A stretch of DNA of 64,000 nucleotides, from NCBI RefSeq assembly GCF_002263515.1, contig NZ_CP022752.1:992001-1056000 (forward strand), read 5' to 3'. Of the stretch, positions 38,129 to 46,134 are shown in pieces; the first letter of the stretch is position 1, and every line of letters starts with the position of its first letter. The position numbers and the translations under genes were made by a program. This DNA comes from Actinopolyspora erythraea (GTDB lineage: Bacteria; Actinomycetota; Actinomycetes; Mycobacteriales; Pseudonocardiaceae). The notes below the pieces were generated by a model. That model saw only the letters and a program-made list of their open reading frames with translations, had not been told where the DNA came from and did no database searches.

Positions 38129-38523
38129 TCTGTCGTCTCGTTTATGGTTTGTTGGTTTTGTTCGTCGGTTTGTTGATAGGTGGTTATGCTTTTCTTGATG
38201 GCTTCGACCACCTTGGGGGTGTTTTCTCGCATCGAATTGATCAAGTGTTCGAATGATTCGTCGTCGCCGCTGGCGACCTGTTTGTTGAAGGCTGAGATGG
38301 CTTCTCCTGCTGGGCTGTGTCCCAGTGGGGTGTCACGTTTGACGATATCAATGCTGGCCAACGTGTCTTGAAGATAGTCGCCCAGTTCCTGGAAGATTTT
38401 GATGAGTTCGTCGCCCGCGTCGGGGGTGATGACGAACTGGCCGTTGTCGGCGGCGGTGATGATGCCTTGCATGGCGTCGTTGGTGGCCGACAGGTTGCCG
38501 GTCAGGTTCTGGTCGTCGTTCAT
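38125..38523 (-). CDS. PE-like helical protein with YxxxD signal, allele B
   Basis: 132 residues from ATG 38523. It shares residues 1-47 exactly with allele A, then diverges with scattered conserved blocks (KRDTPLGHSPAGEAIS, FNKQVASGDDESFEHLI, MRENTPKVVEAIKK). The YQQTD near the end keeps the YxxxD signal although surrounding residues differ, implying selection for export. Coupled to the allele B lipoprotein. Confidence 0.7.
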   Translation of the reverse strand: MNDDQNLTGNLSATNDAMQGIITAADNGQFVITPDAGDELIKIFQELGDYLQDTLASIDIVKRDTPLGHSPAGEAISAFNKQVASGDDESFEHLINSMRENTPKVVEAIKKSITTYQQTDEQNQQTINETTE

Positions 38524-38614
38524 GGTGACGCGTTGATTCCCCCATCGTCGGCGTGTGCCTCCGAACAACCGACCTTACTGATCTTGTTCGGTGGGGGTCA
38601 ACGCGTTGTCGACA
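38382..38614. repeat. Right homology arm, cassette B
   Basis: Copy of 37036-37268 (offset 1346 bp). Similarity continues more weakly into the DUF397 3' region on the right. Confidence 0.9.
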
Positions 38615-38637
38615 ACGGGGAGCGTCACCCCGTAGGT

Positions 38638-38829
38638 TCACTCGGGTGTCGCAGCGGGGTGCTTCAGGGTGGTGAGGAAGCTCTGCCACACGGTGGGAGA
38701 GACCGCGAGGGTGCCGCCGTCGCGGTCCTTGGTGTCGCGGACCAGTACGGCCGAGGCCGCGAAACCGACCTCCACGCAGTTCCCTCCCCCGGTGCTGCGT
38801 GATGACTTACGCCATTGGACTTCCTGCAT
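38638..38829 (-). CDS. DUF397 protein
   Basis: 63 residues from ATG 38829: VQWRKSSRSTGGGNCVEVGF, VLVRDTKDRDGGTLAVSP and VWQSFLTTLK are the DUF397 signature. It overlaps the 3' end of the XRE gene by 23 bases. XRE (DUF5753) plus DUF397 pairs behave as regulator/antitoxin-like modules in actinomycetes. Here it heads the type VII cassette array, and a 3' fragment of a second copy survives at 37293. Confidence 0.88.
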   Translation of the reverse strand: MQEVQWRKSSRSTGGGNCVEVGFAASAVLVRDTKDRDGGTLAVSPTVWQSFLTTLKHPAATPE

Positions 38830-39694
38830 GCTCGGCTCTCTCGTCGGCTCGGGTCTGTAGTACCCGTAGTGATTCTGCCGGATCGAGAGCATGAGCACGA
38901 AGATGATCCATGACACGTGAGTAGCGCGTTACCTGCTGAGGTTCCTCCAGGTAGTGTCCACCGACTTGCGACTCCAGGTACACGACTTCCGGGTGTTCCG
39001 AACGCGGGAAGCCGAGGATGGTGAACGCGCCCGTGGCTGGGTGTTCACCGGCTTCCAGCGGCATGATCTGGACGGTTACGTCGCTGCTTTCGACCAGTTT
39101 GGCGATGTGGTGAAGCTGTTCGCGCATCACGTGGTGACCGCCCACCGGACGTCGAATAGCGGCTTCGCCTATCACTGCCCACAACGTGAACGGCGAATCG
39201 TCGTACAACCGACGCTGTCGCTGCAAGCGCAGTTCCACTCGCTGCTCCAGGTTCTCCTCGGTCTCGTCGAGGACCGTGGCGCGAGTGTCCGCACGTGCGT
39301 ATGCCTCGGTCTGCAACAAGCCCGGGACAACGTCCACTTCGTAGGTACGGATGGTGTCCGCCTCTGCTTCCAGACCGACGTACGTTTCGAACCAGGAAGG
39401 CAGGGCGTCCGCGTACGAGTGCCACCAGCCCTTTCGGCTCGCCTCTCTGGCGAGGTTGGTCAACATCTCTCTCGTCGCGGTGTCCGCGCCATAGATGGTC
39501 AGCATGGCGAGTAGGTCAGAGACGCGAACTCCTTGCTGGCAGTCCTCTATGCGACTGATCTTGCTCTGCTTCCAGTCCAGCGAACGAGCCGTCTCGGTCT
39601 GCGTGAGTCCTGCCTGCTCACGTAGTTCGCGCAGTTTCCTCGCCAGTATGCGTCGCCGCACTGTCGGACTGATCGCCATATGACCAGTTTTCAT
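38807..39694 (-). CDS. XRE-family regulator with DUF5753 domain
   Basis: 295 residues (MKTGHMAISPTVRRRILARK); an in-frame ATG six codons inside is an alternative start. Helix-turn-helix about 20-75 (LRELREQAGLTQTETARSLD, then WKQSKISRIE). The DUF5753 C-terminal domain is seen in YEVDVVPGLLQTEAYARA, LWAVIGEAAIRRPVGG and VTVQIMPLEAGEHPATGAF. It is paired and overlapping with DUF397 and co-directional with the PE/lipoprotein/PPE genes, so it probably controls them. Confidence 0.92.
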   Translation of the reverse strand: MKTGHMAISPTVRRRILARKLRELREQAGLTQTETARSLDWKQSKISRIEDCQQGVRVSDLLAMLTIYGADTATREMLTNLAREASRKGWWHSYADALPSWFETYVGLEAEADTIRTYEVDVVPGLLQTEAYARADTRATVLDETEENLEQRVELRLQRQRRLYDDSPFTLWAVIGEAAIRRPVGGHHVMREQLHHIAKLVESSDVTVQIMPLEAGEHPATGAFTILGFPRSEHPEVVYLESQVGGHYLEEPQQVTRYSRVMDHLRAHALDPAESLRVLQTRADERAEHAGSPMA

Positions 39695-39798
39695 GAGTGC
39701 ATAGCGCTCTCACAAGATCCTCACCTGATCGTGTACTTACGAAATCGCATTATGCGATGACAGCCTATGCTTAACGATGTCCTCAGGGAGGAGCCCAG

Positions 39799-40038
39799 AT
39801 GTCCTGGTGGTGGTTTCGGCGGCGGGAGGGTGTGGCGGCCGACTCCGAACGGTTGGCGCACGCCGTGGACGTCGCGGTGGGGCACAGCTACCTGATCACG
39901 CCGTGCGGGCGGCACTTCTCCCGCCGCGACACCGAGTGGGTTCCGGACCCGCGCCGCCGCGCGCACCGTGGTGGTGTGGCCGGTGAACCGTGCGCGGCGT
40001 GCGTGATGCGGGTGCTGCTGAGCCTGCCCGGCGGTTGA
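39799..40038 (+). CDS. Small His/Cys-containing protein, hypothetical
   Basis: 79 residues from ATG 39799, with AGGGAGGAGCCCAG upstream. Contains YLITPCGRHFSRRDTEW and EPCAACVMRVL; the Cys/His spacing could bind zinc. Divergent from the XRE gene. Proteins of this kind commonly accompany XRE-DUF397 pairs; function unknown. Confidence 0.65.
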   Translation: MSWWWFRRREGVAADSERLAHAVDVAVGHSYLITPCGRHFSRRDTEWVPDPRRRAHRGGVAGEPCAACVMRVLLSLPGG

Positions 40039-40164
40039 ACCCAACGCCGTTCGCGCGAGAACCGTCCTCCGTGCGGGCGAGTGACTCGCGCTCGCGACCG
40101 CTCCGAGAGGTCCGCCCTCTCGCTTTCAACGCCCTGCTTTTCGTTCCAGTGGAAGGAGCCCGAC

Positions 40165-40443
40165 ATGTACAGCCTCGGTTGGCGTGGCCCGGTGGTGTGG
40201 TGGAACCCGGTCGACGGATACCGGCACGCGTTCGGCCCCGAGGAACCCCCTCGACCCGAACAGCACCGCGAAACCCTGTGCGGTCTCCCGGTGACGCTCA
40301 CCAGTCCATCCGATGTGGACTGGCTGATGCCCACCTGCGACTCCTGCATGACCGAAGCCCTCGAACGCACCGAGAACCGTGAACAACGCCAGCGCGACGC
40401 CCGCCGCAGACTGCACGACCAGTTCGGAACGGAGTTCCTGTGA
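40165..40443 (+). CDS. Small zinc-finger-like protein, hypothetical
   Basis: 92 residues from ATG 40165, with GGAAGGAGCCCGAC upstream. WRGPVVWWNPVDGYRHAFG is followed by TLCGLPV and MPTCDSCMTEALER, a CxLP...CxxC arrangement found in short actinobacterial zinc-finger proteins. The tail is charged and helical. The stop overlaps the next start. Confidence 0.65.
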   Translation: MYSLGWRGPVVWWNPVDGYRHAFGPEEPPRPEQHRETLCGLPVTLTSPSDVDWLMPTCDSCMTEALERTENREQRQRDARRRLHDQFGTEFL

Positions 40444-40952
40444 TGCCCCCGCACGAACCGCTCGGCCCGCTCTGGCTTCTGGGCGCGGTGCTCGCGCTCG
40501 TGCTCTGCGGTGTCCTCCCACTGCGCGGCGGCAACGGGCAGCACGCCGACTCCGGGCCGGGCGCGCTCACCGTCCGCGGCCTCACCGAGCGCCACGCGCT
40601 GGCCGCCGCGCCACCACCTCCGCCGAATGCCCGGAAGCTCGAACCCCGGCTCGGACCCGAACCACGAACACCGCCGCCCCGCGCGATGCCCGCCCATGCC
40701 GAAGCGACGACCGAGCGAACCACCGAGATCCACTGGCCGCTCCAGGACCCGGACCGTCCGGGGTGGCTCCCCGCGTGCGGGGTTCGCAGGACTCCCGCGT
40801 CGTTCCCACCGGTCAGCCCCGGCAGGCAACGCAACGGGCCCAGCCTGGTGGAGCAGGACATCGCCGAACTGCTGGGCTGCTTCCCGCATCCCGACAGTCT
40901 CGGGCCGGAGCCCGGCTACGTCGGACGCCACCGGCTCACGGCGGATGCTTGA
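40440..40952 (+). CDS. Hypothetical single-pass membrane protein
   Basis: 170 residues from GTG 40440 (ATG 40443 equally possible), overlapping the preceding stop. One N-terminal helix (LGPLWLLGAVLALVLCGVLP), then a Pro/Arg/Glu-rich region and a C-terminal SLVEQDIAELLGCFPHPDSLG. No family recognised. Coupled to the zinc-finger-like gene. Confidence 0.6.
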   Translation: MMPPHEPLGPLWLLGAVLALVLCGVLPLRGGNGQHADSGPGALTVRGLTERHALAAAPPPPPNARKLEPRLGPEPRTPPPRAMPAHAEATTERTTEIHWPLQDPDRPGWLPACGVRRTPASFPPVSPGRQRNGPSLVEQDIAELLGCFPHPDSLGPEPGYVGRHRLTADA

Positions 40953-40980
40953 CCGTTGCAGGAGAGTCGGCCTGCTGCTT

Positions 40981-40998
40981 ACTCACTAATAATAGTGA
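40981..40998. promoter_or_regulatory. AT-rich palindrome
   Basis: CTCACTA-ATAA-TAGTGAG, a perfect 7-bp-arm palindrome in a GC-rich background, in the 144-bp gap between convergent genes (40952 and 41097). It may be a weak bidirectional terminator or an orphan operator; position favours the former. Confidence 0.35.
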
Positions 40999-41096
40999 GA
41001 AATGCAGTGCTGGTGGCCGTGCCGACTCGGTCTCCGATCGGAAGACAGCGGCAGCCCCAACGGCCACCGGCAGATCCGCCATCGGCATCGAACGAG

Positions 41097-41594
41097 TCAG
41101 GAGGTGTGCGGCAGCGCGAGCCAGTCCTGCCAGGTGATATCGCGGCCCAGAAAACGGGGATTTCGGAAGGGCCAGTCGGTGGCGATCCACCGCGGCAGCA
41201 GTGCGTCGAGTGCTTCTTCGGCCTCACCACCGACGAGTTCGTCCACCACCCACCAGGATATTTCGCCGTCGGCGCCGACGCGTTCGGGAGGGTCGATGTA
41301 GACGCAACCGAGGATCGCCGTCTCCTCCGCGTCGAACAGTGCGTAGTTGAACGAAAGGTGCGCGGCTGCTTCCCGCTCGTGTCGCAGCAGTTCGACGCGG
41401 TCCTCTTCGTACGTCATCGTCTCCCTGGGCCAACCCCAAGCCGGACCGAAGGTCCGCCACAAACGTTCTCGGGAGCCCATCACGGCGGGGTAGTCGAGCG
41501 CGGTGTCCGCCTCCCGGATCGGCCGCAGGTGAAGCGCGGTGTCGGGCACGGGGGTGTAGCGGGGGTGGACGAAGTCGTCGGGTAACCAACTCAC
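41097..41594 (-). CDS. GNAT-family N-acetyltransferase
   Basis: 165 residues if it starts at GTG 41594 (SWLPDDFVHPRYTP); longer starts exist and no clear ribosome site is visible. GNAT features: LHLRPIREADTALDYPAV at the N-terminus, and a beta strand giving AILGCVYIDPPE followed by EISWWVVDELVG. The canonical acetyl-CoA loop is poorly defined, so it may be a divergent member. Substrate unknown. Confidence 0.65.
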   Translation of the reverse strand: MSWLPDDFVHPRYTPVPDTALHLRPIREADTALDYPAVMGSRERLWRTFGPAWGWPRETMTYEEDRVELLRHEREAAAHLSFNYALFDAEETAILGCVYIDPPERVGADGEISWWVVDELVGGEAEEALDALLPRWIATDWPFRNPRFLGRDITWQDWLALPHTS

Positions 41595-41841
41595 GATGAC
41601 CGAGACTACAGTCGCCCATTGGATGATCCACGAAAGTGCTGCGGTCTTTCTCGTCCACTGGTGGCGGAACGGCGAACGCTGTGCTGCAGAGATCCCCCGG
41701 GCGGTTGACCACGACGGCGTGCGTTCCGGACTCGTACCTGTACTGGGAAACGAGTAGCGATCTCCTCGTGCGGCACGACGGCCGCCTACCGAGTCGGCTC
41801 TGGGATGGCGCGCCGGTGCTCTCCGCTGCCACCCTGTTCCC

Positions 41842-42309
41842 GTGGACGCCGAGGAAGTGCAGCGCCTGGCCGAGCGGGAGAACGTCGAGTGGGGCGCCCG
41901 ACCGGCGCGTGATCCCGCCGAGGTTCCCCGTCCCAACCTGCCACTGCCGCCCGAAGTCGTGGATGAGGTACTGCGGTCGGGCAGGGGAGAGTGGGTGCCC
42001 TACGCCCCGCTGGGCTCCGATCCGGACGAAGTGGCCGAGCGTGCCGGTGTTTCGGACAATATCGTCGGGTTCCACGCCGTAGCGGTGGGCAGCGTTCTCG
42101 TGGTGCGGTTCCGCTGGCTCGCCGACACGCGGCCGCACGACTACCTGCTGCGCCTCGACCTCACCGACGAGGAACCGGGCGACCTCCTCGGCGCGGCTAC
42201 GCTGCTGCTTGAGCGGCTGCGCGGCTTGGCCACCCGCTGGCTCGAGCGCGAAACCGTCCCGCTGTCCGAGAACGTGTCCATCGTGCGGCCACCCCGGACA
42301 TCGCACTGA
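41842..42309 (+). CDS. Hypothetical protein
   Basis: 155 residues from GTG 41842 with weak ribosome-site evidence. Acidic and soluble: VDAEEVQRLAERENVEWGAR, GFHAVAVGSVLVVRFRWL and LLRLDLTDEEPGDLLGAATLL suggest an alpha/beta fold. No recognised family; convergent with the aminoglycoside-adenylyltransferase-like gene. Confidence 0.55.
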   Translation: MDAEEVQRLAERENVEWGARPARDPAEVPRPNLPLPPEVVDEVLRSGRGEWVPYAPLGSDPDEVAERAGVSDNIVGFHAVAVGSVLVVRFRWLADTRPHDYLLRLDLTDEEPGDLLGAATLLLERLRGLATRWLERETVPLSENVSIVRPPRTSH

Positions 42310-42451
42310 ACTCGGGTGGTCACCCGAGGCGGCCAGCCGAGACCGGCGGGCGCGAAGCCACCCGTCCAACGGCCCCTTCCGCGTCCCGCGGGTCGCGTCG
42401 GGAGCCCACCGGCCTGGCCGCCCACTTCGGGGTTTTCCACCGCACTGCTCA

Positions 42452-43231
42452 TCATCCGGCGCCCTTGCGGGCCGCCGCCTTCCGGATCGCCGCTGCCACG
42501 TGTGCGGCGAAGTCGTCGAGCCCGGGAAGCTCCGCGGGCAGTGCCTCCTGCTCACCCGTGTGTACGGCACGGGCGTGTGCCAGCACGCTCCCGTGATTCT
42601 CGGAGAGGTGGGCAAGCACCCGGTCGGCGGCCTCCGTCTTCGGCACGATCCGTCCGGTGCGCACGGTCACCAGCATTCGGACCAGGGTCAGCACCACGTT
42701 GCGGGTGTCGGTGTGCAGCTCGTCGAGCAGCCCCGGCAGCCCGTCGAGCACAGCCCGTACCAGGTCACCGTGCGGCACCGGGTCCAGCAGATCCGCGGCT
42801 CGCGGTCCGGCCAGTGCGACACCGCGCTCGCGGACCGAGGTCAGCAGCACGGCCAGATCAGGATCCGGGTCGGAGGGTGGTGCGGCGCCGGTGGTCAGCT
42901 CGGCGCGCAGCCACTCGCCGTACTGCAGATCCACGCGGGACGGATACCGCCAGGGCCGCACCTCACCGGCGACCACGACAGTCAGCTCCACCGGGCGTGG
43001 CCGCGCATCGGGCTCGGGGCCGGAGAGCCCGAGCAAGCCCTCCACCAGCGCTCGCCGTCGAGCGGGCCCGGTCGCTCGCCGGGCGACGACGAGCAGGTCG
43101 AGATCGCTGAAGCGTCGCAGCCCGTCGTGTACCGCCGATCCGTGGCGCTGGATACCGACCAGCTCCTCGCCGAGCACCGACCGCACCAGCTCGACCACCG
43201 CGGCTTCCTGCGCCGCTTCCGCAGCAGACAT
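42452..43231 (-). CDS. Aminoglycoside nucleotidyltransferase-like protein, ANT(3'')/AadA family
   Basis: 259 residues from ATG 43231, the usual AadA length. The nucleotidyltransferase signature GSAVHDGLRRFSDLDLLVV (about 28-46), the following ELTVVV acid, VRPWRYPSRVDLQYGEWLR and the C-terminal helical region with NVVLTLVRMLVTVRTGRIVPK are all as in spectinomycin/streptomycin adenylyltransferases. The genuine substrate cannot be told from sequence. No mobile-element or integron feature is nearby, so it looks like an intrinsic chromosomal gene. Confidence 0.85.
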   Translation of the reverse strand: MSAAEAAQEAAVVELVRSVLGEELVGIQRHGSAVHDGLRRFSDLDLLVVARRATGPARRRALVEGLLGLSGPEPDARPRPVELTVVVAGEVRPWRYPSRVDLQYGEWLRAELTTGAAPPSDPDPDLAVLLTSVRERGVALAGPRAADLLDPVPHGDLVRAVLDGLPGLLDELHTDTRNVVLTLVRMLVTVRTGRIVPKTEAADRVLAHLSENHGSVLAHARAVHTGEQEALPAELPGLDDFAAHVAAAIRKAAARKGAG

Positions 43232-43330
43232 GGACACGGTGTCAGCGTGCCGCGATCCCCCGGTGAGCAGCCACCGAGAACTCTCCGAGGGAAGCATCCG
43301 GAACACCTTCACCGACCAGCTGGACGCCTC

Positions 43331-43864
43331 TCACCAACGATCGTTCAACGGGGAAGGTTCAGTGACGACGCGTCGCATGGCGACGCGCGGCCAGTTGTCC
43401 AAGCCTCGCGCGGACTCCTCGTCGCGGATGGCACGCAGTCCGCTCGTGAGTCGCTCGTCGGGCAGGAAGTGAAAGCCGAGCCGTTCGTAGTAGGGCGCGT
43501 TCCAGGGCACCCGGGCGAAGCTGGTCAACGTGACCCCGGGCAGACCACGGCCGCGTGCCCACCCGACGGCGACCTCGATCAGTGCCCGTCCCAGCCCTCG
43601 ACGCGCGTGGCCGGGGTGCACCGACACCTGGTCGATGTGGGCGTCGCCGTCCACGAGGCTCACCAGCAGATAAGCGACGGGACGATCCGTGGCGTCGACA
43701 GCGACCCACGCGCGCCCGTCCGACTGGAAGGCGGCGAGCTCGACGGTGGTGGGTGGTTCGTCGTCGGCGACCTCGTGCATACCGATCTCACGGAAGGCCG
43801 CGCCCGCGGCGGTCTCGATGTCACGGAGTGCCGAGAGCTCATCGGGTCGAGCGTTGCGGATCAT
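43331..43864 (-). CDS. GNAT-family N-acetyltransferase
   Basis: 177 residues from ATG 43864 (MIRNARPDELSALRDIE). Clear GNAT motif A: HIDQVSVHPGHARRGLGRAL, i.e. V.P..RRxGxG; and motif B NAPYYERLGFHFLP. Cytosolic acetyl-CoA-dependent transferase, substrate unknown. Co-directional with the ANT-like gene, 99 bases apart. Confidence 0.88.
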   Translation of the reverse strand: MIRNARPDELSALRDIETAAGAAFREIGMHEVADDEPPTTVELAAFQSDGRAWVAVDATDRPVAYLLVSLVDGDAHIDQVSVHPGHARRGLGRALIEVAVGWARGRGLPGVTLTSFARVPWNAPYYERLGFHFLPDERLTSGLRAIRDEESARGLDNWPRVAMRRVVTEPSPLNDRW

Positions 43865-44058
43865 GCCCAACGTATACCGGCTCCGCCCCTCACGCCGCCG
43901 CGAAGCCACGCCCTCTCTGCCGGAGGTGGAGCCCGCCCCGTCGGTGCGGTGGCGTCCGGATCTCCCCGACGCCGCTGCCCGGGTGCGGTTCACAACCGGA
44001 CATCGTGGCCAGCGGGGAGTGGCCCTGCCTAGCCCCGCTCCGCGAGCCGGTCCCGGAA

Positions 44059-44829
44059 CTACGCGGTCAGGCCGAGGTCCACCTCGCGCGCCAGCGGCAG
44101 CTGCGGCGCGGGTTCGATGCCGGACTCCTCGGCGAGCGGGTGGGTCAGCTCGGGAATCGACAGCAGCTCGGCCCGTCGCCCGGCGGCCTCGACCAGATCG
44201 AACGCGTCGGCACGCAGCGCCGGGCGGTCCCGCTCACCGCTGACGACCAGCAGCGGCGCCCGATCGGCGATCCTGCCCGCCTTGGCGACGAAGTCCAGGT
44301 CGTCGGCGACCTCGGCGGACTCGGCGTCGTAGGTGTACTCCCCCGGGAACAGATCCACGACGGACCTTGTCCGGATGGCGGCGTTCACCAGCGCTCCCGC
44401 GAACACCGGTGTGTCGGTGTCGGCCAGTATCCGCAGCGCGACCGCCCCACCCAACGAGCCGCCGAGCACCCCGACGGGGCCGTCATCGACCGGCAGCCGG
44501 GCGCGGAGGGAGGCCAGCGCGTCCGGGAACTCCTCGCTGGCCTGCCGGACGAACGGGTGCAGGAAGGACATCAGCGCGTCCTCGCGCATCAGCTCCAGGA
44601 TCGCGTCGGGGCCGTCGCCGACCATGCGCGCGCCGCACCTCGGCATGCCCAGGTGCACCCGCCAGGCGGGCAGGTCGTTCATCGGCAACGCGGCGGCGAA
44701 CGCGGCGTCCGACCTCGGCGCGTCCAGCATGTGCCAGGTGACGACCAGCGGTGCGTAACCTTCCCCCTCGGCGGGCGGCAGGGCGGTGAACGGCACCCCG
44801 GCGGCCGTTCCCGTGATCGGTGAGTTCAT
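44059..44829 (-). CDS. Alpha/beta hydrolase
   Basis: 256 residues. Nucleophile elbow GVLGGSLGGAVALRI (Ser about 125), acid region LLVVSGERDRPALRADAF and catalytic His probably in IPELTHPLAEE. No signal peptide. It resembles dienelactone-hydrolase or acetylxylan-esterase-like cytosolic enzymes, but the substrate is unknown. Confidence 0.8.
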   Translation of the reverse strand: MNSPITGTAAGVPFTALPPAEGEGYAPLVVTWHMLDAPRSDAAFAAALPMNDLPAWRVHLGMPRCGARMVGDGPDAILELMREDALMSFLHPFVRQASEEFPDALASLRARLPVDDGPVGVLGGSLGGAVALRILADTDTPVFAGALVNAAIRTRSVVDLFPGEYTYDAESAEVADDLDFVAKAGRIADRAPLLVVSGERDRPALRADAFDLVEAAGRRAELLSIPELTHPLAEESGIEPAPQLPLAREVDLGLTA

Positions 44830-44966
44830 ACGGCCACGTTGGGCCCACGGCCGTACGCGTGGAATCGGTTACGCCGGCGGCGGAATCGGCACGAACGCGA
44901 CCACTCCGCTTACGGAGTCCGCTCTCCACCGGAGTATCCCCCGGATACCCACAGCGCGATACGCCG

Positions 44967-45779
44967 TCAGCGGGGCGGGAGCAGCACCGCCCGGTCCCGG
45001 AGGGCGTCCCACGCACCCACCGGCAGCTCCAGCAGCACCAGAACCTCGTCCACCGAGGAGAACCCACCCGGCTGATGGGCACGAGCCCGCTCGATCTCGG
45101 TGGCTGCCTGGACGTCGAGGCCGCACACCTGTGCGATCACCTCGGCGGGAGCGCTGTTGAGGTCCACCAGCCCACCGTCGTCGTACTTCCGCGTCACATC
45201 GGGTCGGCCGATGCCCAGCTCGCGGGCCATCAGCGGATCCTCGGCGGCCAGCGCCCGCGATTCCTCGCGGCGCCGCCGGGCTGCCAGCACCGCCGCGACG
45301 GCGGGGTCCTGCCGCACCGCCGGAGTCACCGGGTTTCCCACGGTCCCAGGAGGACCCGAAGGACCCGGTGCCGTCGAGGTGACCGGAGGCTTCGGAGCGA
45401 CCGGCACCGAACCTTCGTAGACCTCGCGGCGCAGTGGGGCCTGCTGAACCACCGCCGTGACCATCACCGCCAACGCGGTGACTCCCGTGACCACGCTCAA
45501 CACTTCCCCGAACACACCAACGGGATCGCCCTCGGCATCAGTCGGAGTCAGTCCTGCCAGCACCCCCATCACCACGGCCACGCAGCCGTAGCCGAAAGCC
45601 TTGCGGGCTCGGGACCGGCCACCCAGTCGGCGGACCGCGTGCGCGAACGGGACCCACGCCAGCAAACCAGCGCTCACCAGAGTCACCGCGAAGTACCACC
45701 AGCCGGGGCGAAACCATTCCCGTGAGGACCTTCCCCCACTCTTGGAGGTTCCCGGACGTATCCCGTCTTCCCGGGGCAT
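44967..45779 (-). CDS. Membrane protein with C-terminal helix-hairpin-helix domain
   Basis: 270 residues from ATG 45779, with AGAGGAAGCGG upstream. Three N-terminal membrane helices (WWYFAVTLVSAGLLAWVPF; FGYGCVAVVMGVLAG; VLSVVTGVTALAVMVTAVV), a Pro/Thr-rich linker, then a ComEA-like HhH: GLVDLNSAPAEVIAQVCGLD, IERARAHQPGGFSSVDEVL and LPVGAW. ComEA itself has one anchor and binds incoming DNA; three helices is unusual. The HhH may mediate DNA or protein binding. Confidence 0.75.
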   Translation of the reverse strand: MPREDGIRPGTSKSGGRSSREWFRPGWWYFAVTLVSAGLLAWVPFAHAVRRLGGRSRARKAFGYGCVAVVMGVLAGLTPTDAEGDPVGVFGEVLSVVTGVTALAVMVTAVVQQAPLRREVYEGSVPVAPKPPVTSTAPGPSGPPGTVGNPVTPAVRQDPAVAAVLAARRRREESRALAAEDPLMARELGIGRPDVTRKYDDGGLVDLNSAPAEVIAQVCGLDVQAATEIERARAHQPGGFSSVDEVLVLLELPVGAWDALRDRAVLLPPR

Positions 45780-46134
45780 CCACCGCTTCCTCTCATCCTG
45801 CCGCCAGTCGGCCAGAACCGTACCCGTCCCGCCCGCAGGACGGGTCACCGTCGTGAAACGACGACGTGACGAGATCCCCACCGGAACGGCCGTGCCGAGG
45901 CGCCCCTGCCGGAACCCCGGGCTCCCGTCGGCTCCGGTGGTGCGAGAAGGGGAGGGGCGGAGCCGGGAAACCGCTCAACGGTCGCGTTCCCCGGCCGGAC
46001 GGTCGAGCGTGGTGTCCCGGAACAGCGGCGAACGCGCCGCGGGAGCACGCCGTGCGGCGGAGCGTGCGGAGAGACGCGTGGGCGAGGCCGCCGACTCCGG
46101 GCAGGAGCTCACACGAGCAGGTGGCGACGAACCG
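45780..46134. other. Gap between HhH protein and carboxylase
   Basis: 355 bp. Short minus-strand frames exist after the carboxylase stop but show no recognisable biotin-carboxylase epsilon-subunit motif. I support nothing here. Confidence 0.3.

Noticed and set aside
45975..46134. Possible acyl-CoA carboxylase epsilon subunit downstream of the beta subunit
   Set aside because: A short Arg/Ser-rich frame exists, but I cannot see the conserved epsilon motifs or a ribosome site.
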